A stretch of DNA of 64,000 nt from Occultella aeris (GCF_902703175.1 NZ_CACRYJ010000017.1:62001-126000), one strand, 5' to 3'; counted from the first letter of the stretch, positions 18,270 to 27,312 are shown. The notes: generated from the sequence alone by a model not told the origin. Numbers and translations: made by a program.

Positions 18270-19187
18270 TCATCCCTTGAGCCCGGTCGTGGCGATGCCC
18301 TGGATGAGCTTGCGTTGGAAGAGCAGGAAGGTGACGAACACCGGCAGCAGGGACAGCAGCGACATCGCGAAGAGCTGACCGTAGGAGGAGTTCCCCATCG
18401 CGTTGACGAACATGCGCAGCCCGAGCGGCACCGGGTAAGCGTTGAGGTCACTGAGGTAGATCAGCGGCCCGAGGAAGTCCTCGTAGGTCCAGATGAAGGT
18501 GAACACCGCCGTCGTGGCCAGGGCGGGCACGGTGAGCGGGAGCATCACCGAGCGGAACGTGCGCCAGCGCCCGGCGCCGTCGATCTCCGCCGCCTCGTCG
18601 AGCTCACGCGGGATGCCCCGCATGAACTGGACCAGCAGGAAGATGAAGAACGCGTCGGTCGCAAGGAACTTCGGCACGATCAGAGGCAGGTAGGTGCCCA
18701 CCCAGTCGATGGCGGAGAACAGCGCGTACTGCGGGATCAGCGTGACGTGCCCGGGCAGCATCATCGTGCCGAGCATGACCGTGAACCACAGCCCCTTCAG
18801 CGGGAACCGGAGCCGGGCGAACGCGTAGGCCGCGAGGGTGCACGCGATCAGGTTGCCGAGCACGGCGCCGACGCAGATGACGAACGAGTTCAGCATGAAC
18901 TGCCCGAATCCTGGCGGGTTCGCGACCCAGCCGGCGGGGTAGTTCGAGAGGTCGATACCCGAGGGGATCACCGAGGGGCTCGAGAAGATCTCGTTCTCCG
19001 GCACCACCGAGCTGCGCGCCATCCACAGCAGCGGGTAGATCGAGACGACGCAGATCAGCACCATCAGCCCGTGCCAGGCGATCGTCCGCAGCGGCGTCGA
19101 TCGCTTCGTCGGGCGCTTGGCCGGGCGTGCCCGCGCGGCCCTGGCGCCCTGGGGGTCTGCCGTACGGAGGGCGGCCGGCGCTGTCAC
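18270..19187 (-). CDS. sugar ABC transporter permease, MalG type
   Basis: 305 residues from GTG 19187, which overlaps the TGA of the preceding permease (GTGA). Six spans, the EAA loop (GIPRELDEAAEIDGAGRWRTFRSVMLPL) and the C-terminus KLIQGIATTGLKG are typical of CUT1 MalG proteins. The frame stays open far upstream of this GTG inside the MalF-type gene, but that extension is not protein-like. Confidence 0.92.
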   Translation of the reverse strand: MTAPAALRTADPQGARAARARPAKRPTKRSTPLRTIAWHGLMVLICVVSIYPLLWMARSSVVPENEIFSSPSVIPSGIDLSNYPAGWVANPPGFGQFMLNSFVICVGAVLGNLIACTLAAYAFARLRFPLKGLWFTVMLGTMMLPGHVTLIPQYALFSAIDWVGTYLPLIVPKFLATDAFFIFLLVQFMRGIPRELDEAAEIDGAGRWRTFRSVMLPLTVPALATTAVFTFIWTYEDFLGPLIYLSDLNAYPVPLGLRMFVNAMGNSSYGQLFAMSLLSLLPVFVTFLLFQRKLIQGIATTGLKG

Positions 19188-20227
19188 GACTCGTCCCCGT
19201 AGAAGACCCAGCGACGGGCCCCGAGGAAGTTGACGGCCGTGAACACAGCGATGATCGCGACGAGCACCCAGGCCATGGCCGAGGCGTAGCCCATCTCGAA
19301 CTCCCCGAATCCCTTGATATAGAGGTAGAGCGTGTAGAACAGCGTCGAGTCCACTGGGCCACCCGTGCCGTTGGAGATGATGAACGACGGCGTGAACGCC
19401 TGGAAGGCCACGATCGTCTGCATGATCACGTTGAAGAACACCAGCGGTGTCAGCAGCGGCAGCACCACGGAGAAGAAGCGCCGCACGGCACCCGCGCCGT
19501 CGACGGTGGCTGCCTCCAGCACCTCCTGCGGGATCTGGCGCAGGCCGGCGAGGAAGATCACCATCGGTGAGCCGAACTGCCAGACCGCCAGCACGATGAT
19601 CGTCAGCAGCGAGGTGTCGGGCGAGGAGATCCAGCTCGGACCGTCGATGCCGACGAGCGCGAGGATCTGGTTCACCGCGCCCTCTCCCCCGAACAACTGG
19701 CGCCACAGCACCGCGATGGCGACGCTCCCGCCGAGCAGCGAGGGCAGGTAGAGCACCGCTCGGTAGAACGACATCCCGCGCACCGCACGGTTCATCAGCA
19801 GCGCGAGCCCGAGCGCGACCGCGAGACGCAGCGGCACCGCGGCGAGCACGTAGGTGAACGTGACCCGCAGCGACTGGAGGTAGCGCGGATCGTCGGTGAA
19901 CATCGTGCGGTAGTTGTCCAGGCCCACCCAGACCGGGTCGTTGAACAGGTCGTACTCCGTGAAGGACAGGTACGCCGAGACGAGCATCGGACCGAGCACC
20001 AGGCCGACCAGGCCGATGAACCACGGCAGCAGGAAGAGGTAGCCCGCCCGCGCCTCGCCCCGTTGACGGGGTGAGCGGCGGGGCCGGCCCGCCCGGTCAC
20101 GGGCCGCGCCGCCGGACGGTGCCCCACCGCCCGGCCGCACCCGCGCCGCGGACCTGCCGGCCGCCGTCGCCTCGGGCGCGGTCTGGTCAGCCTTCAGCGT
20201 CGGCGAAGAACGCATCAACGGCCTCAT
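19184..20227 (-). CDS. sugar ABC transporter permease, MalF type
   Basis: 347 residues, with a basic Pro/Arg-rich N-terminus of about 60 residues before the first span (GYLFLLPWFIGLVGLVLGPML). The EAA loop is QIPQEVLEAATVDGAGAVRRFFSVVLPL. The start overlaps the end of the binding-protein gene by about 40 bases; an internal ATG four codons later is also possible. Coupled to the MalG-type partner downstream. Confidence 0.9.
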   Translation of the reverse strand: MRPLMRSSPTLKADQTAPEATAAGRSAARVRPGGGAPSGGAARDRAGRPRRSPRQRGEARAGYLFLLPWFIGLVGLVLGPMLVSAYLSFTEYDLFNDPVWVGLDNYRTMFTDDPRYLQSLRVTFTYVLAAVPLRLAVALGLALLMNRAVRGMSFYRAVLYLPSLLGGSVAIAVLWRQLFGGEGAVNQILALVGIDGPSWISSPDTSLLTIIVLAVWQFGSPMVIFLAGLRQIPQEVLEAATVDGAGAVRRFFSVVLPLLTPLVFFNVIMQTIVAFQAFTPSFIISNGTGGPVDSTLFYTLYLYIKGFGEFEMGYASAMAWVLVAIIAVFTAVNFLGARRWVFYGDES

Positions 20228-21479
20228 CGATCGTCATCTGACCGAACGCCACCGACTCGGCCAGCTGGCCGAAGAGCGTCCGGGAGTCTGCGAAGCCATC
20301 GGGCCAGAGCCGGTTCAGCGGACGCGAGTTCGCCGCGACCAGGTCCATGTACTCGACCGCGGGGCGCTCCTGGTCACTGACCACGTCCACCAGCTGCTCG
20401 CGGGCGGCCGCCGTGGGCGGGATACCCAGGGAGACACCGAGGGTCTCGATCGCCTCGGGGTCGTTGACCAGGTGGTCGATCAGATCGGCGGACCCCTGCG
20501 GGTTCTGTGACCACGCGGAGATCGACCAGAGACTGGCCGCGTTGATCCACAGGCTCGGGTTCTCGGCGTTGTACGGCGGCAGACCGATGTCGAGTGCCGA
20601 ATCGGTGACCGACTGGAGCGCGACGTAGTCCTGGGTCCAGGCGAAGCTCGCGGCGGCCCGGCCGGTGGCCAGTGGGCTGCCCGGCAGGTTGCCACTGGCT
20701 TCGGCGGTGGCCTCCGCCGGCGGGATGGCGCCGCTCTCGCGCATGTCCGCCCACAGCTGGAACCAGTTGCGAAGGTCGTCGGCGGTGGCGTTGATCGTTC
20801 CGTCGTCGTTGTAGAACTCACGCCCGCTGTCGCGCACGTAGAGGATGAACAGGATCATGTCGCCGCTGCCGTCCTGGACCCCCCAGGCCTCGCCGCCGCT
20901 GCCGGTGCGCACCTCGTTCGCGAATGCGACGAGGTCGTCCCAGGTCCACTCCCCCTCGGGGGCTGCGATACCCAGTTCACCGAGCAGGTCGGCGTTCGTG
21001 ACGAAGCCGGTCGCGTTCGTCGCGGCGACCACGCCGAAGGTCTGGTCACCGATCGAACCGAAGTCCCGGATGCCCTCGTCGAGGCCACTCAGGTCGAGGT
21101 CGACCTCGGAGAGATCGAGCAGGGCGTCGCGGCCGGCGTAGGTGGGCAGCTGACTGGCCGCCTGCATCACGACGTCGGGGATGTCGCGGCCGGCAACCTG
21201 CGTGGCGAGCTTGTCCCAGTACCCGTCCCAGGGCTGCGGCTCGACCGAGACAGCCGGCCCGCCGGCCTCGGTGAACGCGGAGATCGCCTCGTCGAGGGCC
21301 TGGTTCTGGTTGTCCTCACCCCACCAGGCGGCGCGGATCGGGGCCGATGGGTCGGCTGCCTCACCGCCACCCGGATCGTCCGGCCCGCCGCCCACCCCGC
21401 ACGCGGCGAGCGTGAGGGCGGCGCAGGTGGTGAGGGCGATCAGCGGAGCGTGGCGGTGCGTGCGCCGAGTGGATTTCAC
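20187..21479 (-). CDS. sugar ABC transporter substrate-binding lipoprotein
   Basis: 430 residues. Signal peptide with lipobox LAAC (LIALTTCAALTLAACGVGGG), then a Gly/Asp-rich linker and a group-1 solute-binding fold (IRAAWWGEDNQNQALDEAISAF; DIPDVVMQAASQLPTYAGRDALLDL). AGGAGAAAC precedes the ATG. It is divergent from the LacI-Xre regulator gene, whose likely target is this operon. Confidence 0.92.
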   Translation of the reverse strand: MKSTRRTHRHAPLIALTTCAALTLAACGVGGGPDDPGGGEAADPSAPIRAAWWGEDNQNQALDEAISAFTEAGGPAVSVEPQPWDGYWDKLATQVAGRDIPDVVMQAASQLPTYAGRDALLDLSEVDLDLSGLDEGIRDFGSIGDQTFGVVAATNATGFVTNADLLGELGIAAPEGEWTWDDLVAFANEVRTGSGGEAWGVQDGSGDMILFILYVRDSGREFYNDDGTINATADDLRNWFQLWADMRESGAIPPAEATAEASGNLPGSPLATGRAAASFAWTQDYVALQSVTDSALDIGLPPYNAENPSLWINAASLWSISAWSQNPQGSADLIDHLVNDPEAIETLGVSLGIPPTAAAREQLVDVVSDQERPAVEYMDLVAANSRPLNRLWPDGFADSRTLFGQLAESVAFGQMTIDEAVDAFFADAEG

Positions 21480-21504
21480 GGTTTCTCCTAGGGCCTGGCT
21501 TCGG

Positions 21505-21609
21505 TGACAAGCAGTACAACGTTAGACGAGTGTGGCACGGAAGCGGATGGCCCTGTCAAGGCGCACTTGCACCGGTTCGCATGACAAGCAGCGCCATGGA
21601 TACGCGTAT
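21505..21609. promoter_or_regulatory. divergent control region of second sugar locus
   Basis: The 142-base gap between the binding-protein and lacI-xre genes holds a 10-base direct repeat TGACAAGCAG at 21505-21514 and 21582-21591. It also holds an AACGTT core at 21518-21523 with the central CG usual for LacI sites, and the perfect palindrome ATACGCGTAT at 21600-21609 close to the regulator start. I cannot say which of these the regulator binds. Confidence 0.45.
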
Positions 21610-21621
21610 AGGGTCTCCGGT

Positions 21622-22920
21622 ATGTCAGATCCGATATACCCACAGCCGGGCCAGCCGCGGCAGCGCTCCATCGGCATCAAAGACGTGGCTGCTGCGGCCG
21701 GCGTCTCATGGAAGACGGTCACGAATGTCATCCACGGCCGCCCGAACGTGGGACCGGCGACGAGGCGACGCGTCGAGCAGGCGATCAAGGACCTGGGCTA
21801 CCGGGCCAACCTGGCCGGACGTCAGCTCCGGCACGGCCGCACGGGCCTGCTGACCGTCTCCGTCCCCGACCTGGCGACCCCGTACTACGCGGACCTGGCC
21901 CGGTCGATCGTGCAGCGCGCACGCGAGGACGACTACACGGTGCTCATCGACGAGACCGGGCACTCCATCGCACGGGAGACGGCAGCCGCGCGCGGGTACG
22001 CGGTGCGCTTCACCGACGGCGTCATGCTGAGCCCGTCGCGCCTGACCGGCGCCGAGATCGGCGCCCTGCGCAGCGACACCCCGGTGGTCCTGCTCGGCGA
22101 ACAGCCCGAGTCGGGTGGCCTGGACCACGTCAGCATCGACAACGGGGCCTCCGCCCGTGAGGCCACCCGGCACATGCTCACGCTCGGCAGACGCCGCCTC
22201 GCGTTTCTCGGCGCCGAGATCGGGCCGAGCCACCGGCGCGCCTCGTCGCTGCGCATCGGGGGGATCCAGCAGGCACTGGCCACCGAGCAGGACCGGCAAG
22301 AGCTCACTCTGATCGAGACCAGCGAGTTCAGCCGGTCCGAAGGATTCGCCCGGACGCGGCTGGCATTCGAGTCGGGTCCCACGCCCGATGCTCTGCTGTG
22401 CGCGACCGACCTGCTCGCCGTCGGCGCCCTGCACGCGCTCGCCTCCCTCGGGCTGCGCGTGCCCGACGACGTCGCGGTGCTCGGCTGGGACAACGCCCCG
22501 GAGGGCGAGTACTCATGGCCGCCGCTGACGACGATCGCGCCGGACATGGGCGACTTCGCCACCCAGTCGCTGAACCTGCTCATCGCTCGTATCGCAGAGC
22601 CGGAGACGCCACCGCGTCGGGCCCTGGTGAAGCACCGCCTGGTCGTGCGCTCGAGCACGCTCGGCCGAGCCGCCACGTTCAACCCGGCCGTGCCATATCA
22701 GATCAGATATGAGGAGCCGAGCCCAGCGATGCTGATTCGCAAGGCCCGCGCGCGGGCCGGCATGACCCAGGCGGCACTGGCCACGGCCGCCGGCACCTCC
22801 CAGGCGATGATCGCGCGGTACGAGGCGGATGCGGTGAGCCCGACGGTCCCGTCGTTGCGCCGGATCCTGCGGGCGCTCGGCAGCGACCTGCACCTGGATG
22901 CCACCCCGACGGCCGACTGA
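21622..22920 (+). CDS. LacI-family regulator with C-terminal Xre-type HTH domain
   Basis: 432 residues from ATG 21622 (MSDPIYPQPG...); a longer in-frame start exists but has no better ribosome site. Residues about 17-40 form the LacI helix-turn-helix (IKDVAAAAGVSWKTVTNVIHG), followed by a hinge and a sensor domain ending near residue 355 (VLGWDNAPEGEYSWPPLTTI...). After a short linker (NPAVPYQIRYEEPSP), residues about 370-420 are a second DNA-binding domain of Cro/C1 type: IRKARARAGMTQAALATAAG, then SQAMIARYEADAVSPTVPSL. LacI proteins normally end after the sensor domain. Divergent from the binding-protein gene it probably controls. Confidence 0.88.
   Translation: MSDPIYPQPGQPRQRSIGIKDVAAAAGVSWKTVTNVIHGRPNVGPATRRRVEQAIKDLGYRANLAGRQLRHGRTGLLTVSVPDLATPYYADLARSIVQRAREDDYTVLIDETGHSIARETAAARGYAVRFTDGVMLSPSRLTGAEIGALRSDTPVVLLGEQPESGGLDHVSIDNGASAREATRHMLTLGRRRLAFLGAEIGPSHRRASSLRIGGIQQALATEQDRQELTLIETSEFSRSEGFARTRLAFESGPTPDALLCATDLLAVGALHALASLGLRVPDDVAVLGWDNAPEGEYSWPPLTTIAPDMGDFATQSLNLLIARIAEPETPPRRALVKHRLVVRSSTLGRAATFNPAVPYQIRYEEPSPAMLIRKARARAGMTQAALATAAGTSQAMIARYEADAVSPTVPSLRRILRALGSDLHLDATPTAD
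22694..22711. promoter_or_regulatory. palindrome at the LacI/Xre junction
   Basis: CATATC-AGATCA-GATATG, a 6+6+6 inverted repeat inside the coding sequence exactly where the LacI part ends. It contains TCAGATCAGATAT, which differs by one base from TCAGATCCGATAT at the start of the same gene (21625-21637). GAGGAG and an in-frame ATG (22729) follow, so the Xre part could be made separately. Confidence 0.45.
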
Positions 22921-22971
22921 GTACCGCCCGGCAACGCCGTCGAGGCCATAATCGCCGTCGACATGGTCGTC

Positions 22972-23961
22972 CTAGTAGTTCGGCCGGCCCCGCGGGTCGT
23001 CGTACCGGCGGCCGTGCGGACCCTGGTAGCCACCGCGCGGCCGGTCGTCGCGGCCGTACCGGTCGCGGTCTCCGCGTAGCCGGTCGTCGTACTCCTCGTG
23101 ATAGCGGCGCTCGTCCTGGCGGCGACGGTCGCGATGGTCGGCGCCACCGCCAAGACGGTAGGGCTCGGTCCGGTAGCCGGAGCCGCGCTGGTAGCGCCCG
23201 CCACCGGGCGACCGCTCCCGACGGCGGCCGTAGGGCTCGTCCTCGAACCCCCGATCCCTGCGCGGGTCATCCTCGAACCCCCGCCCCCTGCGCGGGTCGT
23301 CGTCGAACTGCCGCCCCCGGGGTCGCTCCTCGACGCGGGGCGCCTCGACGTTCATCCGGGCCTGGCGATCCTGTTCGAGGCGCTGTTGCTCCTGCACCTC
23401 CCGGGCGCGGCGCTCCTCCTGCTCGCGCCGCTGCGGCTCCCGTGCCGCAAGAGCCCGGTCCTGCACCCTCTGGAACTCGGCACGGACCTGGGCGTAAGCC
23501 TCTCGGACGCCCGCCTCCACCCCAGGGATCGCACTGGTGAACTGGGACTCCGAGCGCTGGGACATGTCCATCCCCATCAGGATGTCGTCGAGCGACACCC
23601 TCGACTGCGCGGGCTGGAGCAGGCTGCGCGAGGGTGCGATCTGAAGCCCCGCAAGCAGTCGGCCGAGCCGGCCCGGGGCCTCCCGGACCGCTGCCCGGAA
23701 CACCTCGCCTCCGTCTCCGAGCTGGAGGGCGTACTGCTCGATCAGGGTGGCGATCGTCTGCCCGCCACGGTGGCTCTCGTTGCGTAGCTCCAGCATCCGG
23801 CTCGCGACGGAGGCGAACCGCATGTCAGGGGCGATCTCGATCGAGACATCACCCTCACGGCCCATCCTGGCCACCATGGCGGGCCAGTCCGGGTCGATCT
23901 GGGCGGCCATGTAGGGCAGCCCGTGCTGCTGCTCGAGCGTCAGATAGAGATTGGTGGAGGT
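22972..23961 (-). pseudogene. N-terminally truncated copy of the 28907-31210 effector-like protein
   Basis: About 329 codons align with the C-terminal part of the protein encoded at 28907-31210, from TSTNLYLTLEQ to the shared end PNY. Both copies have the block VSLDDILMGMDMSQRSESQF, then an Arg/Glu-rich coiled coil, and an R/D/G/Y-rich disordered tail (repeats of EDDPRR type). The N-terminal leader and nuclease-like part are missing; the similarity starts abruptly 72 bases downstream of the transporter gene stop. The frame is intact, so a 312-residue product from ATG 23910 is possible. It may be an orphan C-terminal module rather than decaying DNA. Confidence 0.65.
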
Positions 23962-24033
23962 CGGTGACTGGTGCGGGCCGACCGGCCGAACGGGCAGTGC
24001 CAGGGTCCGTTCGGGCAGCGATGTCAGCCGGCG

Positions 24034-25356
24034 TCAGGCCTCGACGGCATGGGTCTCCTCGTGCGTCGTCGTCCAGAACCGGGCAGTGACCACGAGCCCG
24101 AGCACCAGCAGCACCGAGGTCAGCAGAAAGGGCCAGCTACGGTCCATCCCGGACAGCCAGCCGCTGATCCATCCGAAGGGGGCGGTGGCGAGCATCACCG
24201 TGGTGCGTTGGATGGCCATCACGCGGGATCGTTCGTTGCGATCCACATGGAGCGCCACCAGCGACTCCGACAGCATGAACAGGATCCCGGCGCCGAAGGC
24301 GTCAAGCAGGAGGCAGACGGCGAGCATGAGGTAGGTCGACGCGGTGGCGGCCCCGTCCGGGGCGGGGATACTCACGAGCAGCAGCTGCCCGGCGAGGTAC
24401 ACGGAGAAGCCGATGAGGGTCGGTACCTTCAGCGCGCTGGCATGCGTGAGCCGCGGAATGATCGTGAAGAAGAACAGCACGGACAGGAGCGAGCGAACCA
24501 TGGGGAAGAACGGCAGGAGCGCGTCGGGCACGCCGAGACGCTGGTTGACCACGACCTGCCAGAAGACGCCGTTCACCAGGGCGACGGCGGCCACGAGCGC
24601 CGCGATCACCAAGGAGAATATGGTGCCCTTCGAGCGGACGATCAAGCCGAGCACCGTGCGGTACTCCCAGAGCGACGTCCAGATGCTGATCCCGCGCGTC
24701 TGCTCCATCCGGACCAGCCCGGTCGCCGTCTCGGTCGTGTAGCGGTACAGGAGCCAGACCTTCACCGAGATGATGACGAACGCGTTGAGGTAGAGGATCC
24801 GCACCGCGAGTTCCAGGCCGAGGTTCGAGACGAGCAGGGCGGCTATAGGCGCGAAGAGTGCCGAGAACTCGCCCGCCACCTTGACCAGCGAGTAGACCTT
24901 GGGGATCTCGGACCGGTCGACATCCTCCACGAGCAGGCAGTCCCACGAGTTCTGGGTGACCTGCCAGACACCGTTGATGACGGACGCGATCAGGAACCAC
25001 CAGAAGTCCTGAGCGAACGCCCAGATCAGGCAAGGGATCGCCCAGGCGATGATGTCGAACAGCGCCGTGGTTCGGCGACGTCCGAGCTTGTCCGTGATCA
25101 CACCGCTGAGCAGCCCGAAGACCACCTGCGAGAGTATCGAGATGGTGGCCAGCAGCCCGATCTGGGCGTCGTTCACGCCCAGGGCCAGCATGAACACAGA
25201 GGCGTAGGGCAGCACCAGCATCATCGACAGGCCCCACAGGGGCTCGGTGTAGACGGCCGCGCGACCGTTGCCTCGGAGGTTGAGGAGGGTGGCGATCATC
25301 GGGTTGCGGGGGCGCTGCACCGCAGGAGTCAACCGCTTCGCCCCTGGATTGTCCAT
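24034..25356 (-). CDS. major facilitator superfamily transporter
   Basis: 440 residues with about 11-12 membrane spans. The loop between spans 2 and 3 has GVITDKLGRRRTTALFD, the MFS signature. An amphipathic loop (RMEQTRGISIWTSLWEYRTV) divides the two halves. The substrate is not evident. A start 19 codons later (MIATLLNLRG) is possible, as the first residues are not membrane-like. Confidence 0.85.
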   Translation of the reverse strand: MDNPGAKRLTPAVQRPRNPMIATLLNLRGNGRAAVYTEPLWGLSMMLVLPYASVFMLALGVNDAQIGLLATISILSQVVFGLLSGVITDKLGRRRTTALFDIIAWAIPCLIWAFAQDFWWFLIASVINGVWQVTQNSWDCLLVEDVDRSEIPKVYSLVKVAGEFSALFAPIAALLVSNLGLELAVRILYLNAFVIISVKVWLLYRYTTETATGLVRMEQTRGISIWTSLWEYRTVLGLIVRSKGTIFSLVIAALVAAVALVNGVFWQVVVNQRLGVPDALLPFFPMVRSLLSVLFFFTIIPRLTHASALKVPTLIGFSVYLAGQLLLVSIPAPDGAATASTYLMLAVCLLLDAFGAGILFMLSESLVALHVDRNERSRVMAIQRTTVMLATAPFGWISGWLSGMDRSWPFLLTSVLLVLGLVVTARFWTTTHEETHAVEA

Positions 25357-25439
25357 TCCCGCGAGGTCCCCGCGCGGGCGCGCGCGCCTGCCGCGCGATC
25401 GGACCCGCCCGCGGAAGGCAAGGGCATCTCGACGGCGAG

Positions 25440-26081
25440 TCAGACCGGCCGGTAGGCCGCGACGATCAGGCGTGCGGTGTTCTCGGCGTGGCGGCGAAGT
25501 TCGGCACGGGTGGGGATGGCGTCATCGCCGAGCAGCATCGCGCGGTTGACCGGACCGGACATGATGAGCCAGTTGAACTGCTCCGCGGCCAGTCGAGGAT
25601 CGTCGACGTGCAGCAGCCCGCCGGCGCTCAGTTTCGCGAAGACGTCCGTCATCGAGTCCAGCGCACGCTGGGGGCCGTGGTCGTAGAGAGCCTTGGCGAG
25701 TTCCGGGAAGCGGCCGGCCTCGCCGATGACGAGCCGACGGACCTGCACCACCTGGGGGGTCAGCACCGCGGTCAACTGCCGGAAGGCATAGTCGCGGAGG
25801 TAGTCGGTGATCCGTTCGGCGTCCTGGACGTCCGGGCTGACGTCGTGCACGCCGTCGCCTGCTCGCACGGTCATGGACGTGACGATCTCGACGAAGAGGG
25901 CCTCCTTGCTGCCGAAGTGCTTGTAGACCGTCTGCTTCGAGACCTTCGACGCGGTGGCGATCTCGTCCATGTTGGTGCCGAGGTAGCCGTCGCGGAGGAA
26001 GGCCTCCTGTGCGGCGGCGAGCATCGCCGCTCGACGCTGCGCGGCGCGGCTCGTCGGCCCGCGCTCTTCGGTATCGGCCAT
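25440..26081 (-). CDS. TetR-family regulator
   Basis: 213 residues from ATG 26081, which has GAGGAG seven bases upstream. HTH: MDEIATASKVSKQTVYKHFGSKEALF. The C-terminal part (DPRLAAEQFNWLIMSGPVNRAML) fits the AefR-like TetR C-terminal domain. Divergent from the DUF1905/hydrolase pair, with two tandem operator-like repeats between. Confidence 0.92.
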   Translation of the reverse strand: MADTEERGPTSRAAQRRAAMLAAAQEAFLRDGYLGTNMDEIATASKVSKQTVYKHFGSKEALFVEIVTSMTVRAGDGVHDVSPDVQDAERITDYLRDYAFRQLTAVLTPQVVQVRRLVIGEAGRFPELAKALYDHGPQRALDSMTDVFAKLSAGGLLHVDDPRLAAEQFNWLIMSGPVNRAMLLGDDAIPTRAELRRHAENTARLIVAAYRPV

Positions 26082-26111
26082 CTGGGTCTCCTCGGAAGTA
26101 CTTGACCTGAC

Positions 26112-26159
26112 AGTACTGCACGGTCTAGTTTCACCGAACAAGTACTGTACGGTCCAGTT
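26112..26159. promoter_or_regulatory. two tandem TetR operator-like repeats
   Basis: AGTACTGCACGGTCTAGTT (26112-26130) and AGTACTGTACGGTCCAGTT (26141-26159) match at 17 of 19 positions and start 29 bases apart. Each contains an imperfect palindrome of the form ACTG-TACGGTC-CAGT. They fill the gap between the divergent regulator and the DUF1905 gene. Confidence 0.7.
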
Positions 26160-26172
26160 CTATGGAGGAATG

Positions 26173-26454
26173 ATGTCAAGCCCTATCGACACCACGTTCA
26201 CCGGTCCGCTCAGCAGGGACGAGCAGACCCCCGGCGCATGGACGATCGTGGTCATGCCCGGCTCGGGCGAGTACTTCGGCACCCGCAGACCGGTGAAGGT
26301 CCGCGGCGAACTGGACGGGCATCCGTTCGCCGCCACCCTGTTGCCCATGGGCGACGGCACCCACATGGTCCCCGTCAAGGCCGCCCTGCGGGAGCCTCTC
26401 GGCAAGACCGACGGAGACCCCGTGACGGTCCATCTCACCGAGCGGGTCGGCTGA
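26173..26454 (+). CDS. DUF1905 family protein
   Basis: 93 residues (94 if the preceding ATG at 26170 is used); GGAGG is just upstream. The sequence (WTIVVMPGSGEYFGTRRPVKVRGELDGHPFAATLLPMGDGTHMVPVKAALR) is a full DUF1905 beta-barrel domain of unknown function. Two bases separate it from the alpha/beta hydrolase gene, and both lie under the TetR operators. Confidence 0.85.
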   Translation: MSSPIDTTFTGPLSRDEQTPGAWTIVVMPGSGEYFGTRRPVKVRGELDGHPFAATLLPMGDGTHMVPVKAALREPLGKTDGDPVTVHLTERVG

Positions 26455-26456
26455 CC

Positions 26457-27248
26457 ATGTCCATGACCCTCACCAGCGCCGCCAACGACCTGGTCGCGTT
26501 CGACAAGCGCGGCGACGGCCCGGCCATCGTGTTCGTGGCCGGCGCGGGTCCGTTCCGAGCGATCGACCCCTGGACGACCGAGACAGCGGAGCGCGCCGCC
26601 GCCGCGGGCCTCATCACTATCGTCTACGACCGCCTCGGGCGCGGGGAGTCAGTGGCGACCGGAATGCTCGACCTCGATCGTGAGCTCGCGGCGATCGCGG
26701 CACTGATCGATGAGGCCGGGGGCAGCGCCGTGCTCTGCGGCCACTCCTCCGGGTGCACGATCGCGCTCGCCGCCGCCGTCCAGGGACTCCCGGTCGACGG
26801 ACTGATGCTCTGGGAGGCACCGATCGGCGGGCAGACGGGCGGCGCCGTGCCCTGGACCGAGGAGGTGCTGCGCCGCATCGACAGCGGCGACCTCGAGGGT
26901 GCCCTCACGCACTACATGAAGGACATGCCCCCTGAGTGGCTCGCGGATGCCAGACGATCGCCGATGTGGGAGGCGATGGTCGCGGGCGTCGTGAGCTACG
27001 TCGCGGACGCGCAGTCGCTCGCCTGGATCGAGTCCGAGCCGCTCCGGGAACTCCTCGACGGCATCCGGGTGCCGGTGGAGTACCTGACCGGAACGCACAC
27101 CTTCCCGATGATGCTCGACGCGGCGCGCGCCGTCGTCGCGGCCATCCCCGGGGCGACGCACCGGTCGGTTCCAGGCAAGGATCACGCCTGGGAGCCGGCG
27201 GCGATGGCGGCCGAGGTGGTGCGCTTCGTGACCCGGCGAAGCAGTTGA
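26457..27248 (+). CDS. alpha/beta hydrolase
   Basis: 263 residues from ATG 26457. IVFVAGAGPFRAIDPW forms the oxyanion region, LCGHSSGCTIAL carries the nucleophile Ser (near residue 95), and GKDHAWEPAAM holds the likely catalytic His. Soluble, no signal peptide. Co-transcribed with the DUF1905 gene under TetR control. Substrate unknown. Confidence 0.85.
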   Translation: MSMTLTSAANDLVAFDKRGDGPAIVFVAGAGPFRAIDPWTTETAERAAAAGLITIVYDRLGRGESVATGMLDLDRELAAIAALIDEAGGSAVLCGHSSGCTIALAAAVQGLPVDGLMLWEAPIGGQTGGAVPWTEEVLRRIDSGDLEGALTHYMKDMPPEWLADARRSPMWEAMVAGVVSYVADAQSLAWIESEPLRELLDGIRVPVEYLTGTHTFPMMLDAARAVVAAIPGATHRSVPGKDHAWEPAAMAAEVVRFVTRRSS

Positions 27249-27312
27249 GACGACCCATCCCAGCCACGTGACGGCTGGGGTACTTGACCCCGGGTGGTCC
27301 GTCGATTGATAC

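Noticed and set aside
19188-20024. Long in-frame extension of the MalG-type permease gene on the minus strand
   Set aside because: It lies wholly inside the MalF-type gene, has Arg/Ala-rich low-quality sequence and a normal GTG start coupled to the upstream stop explains the gene.
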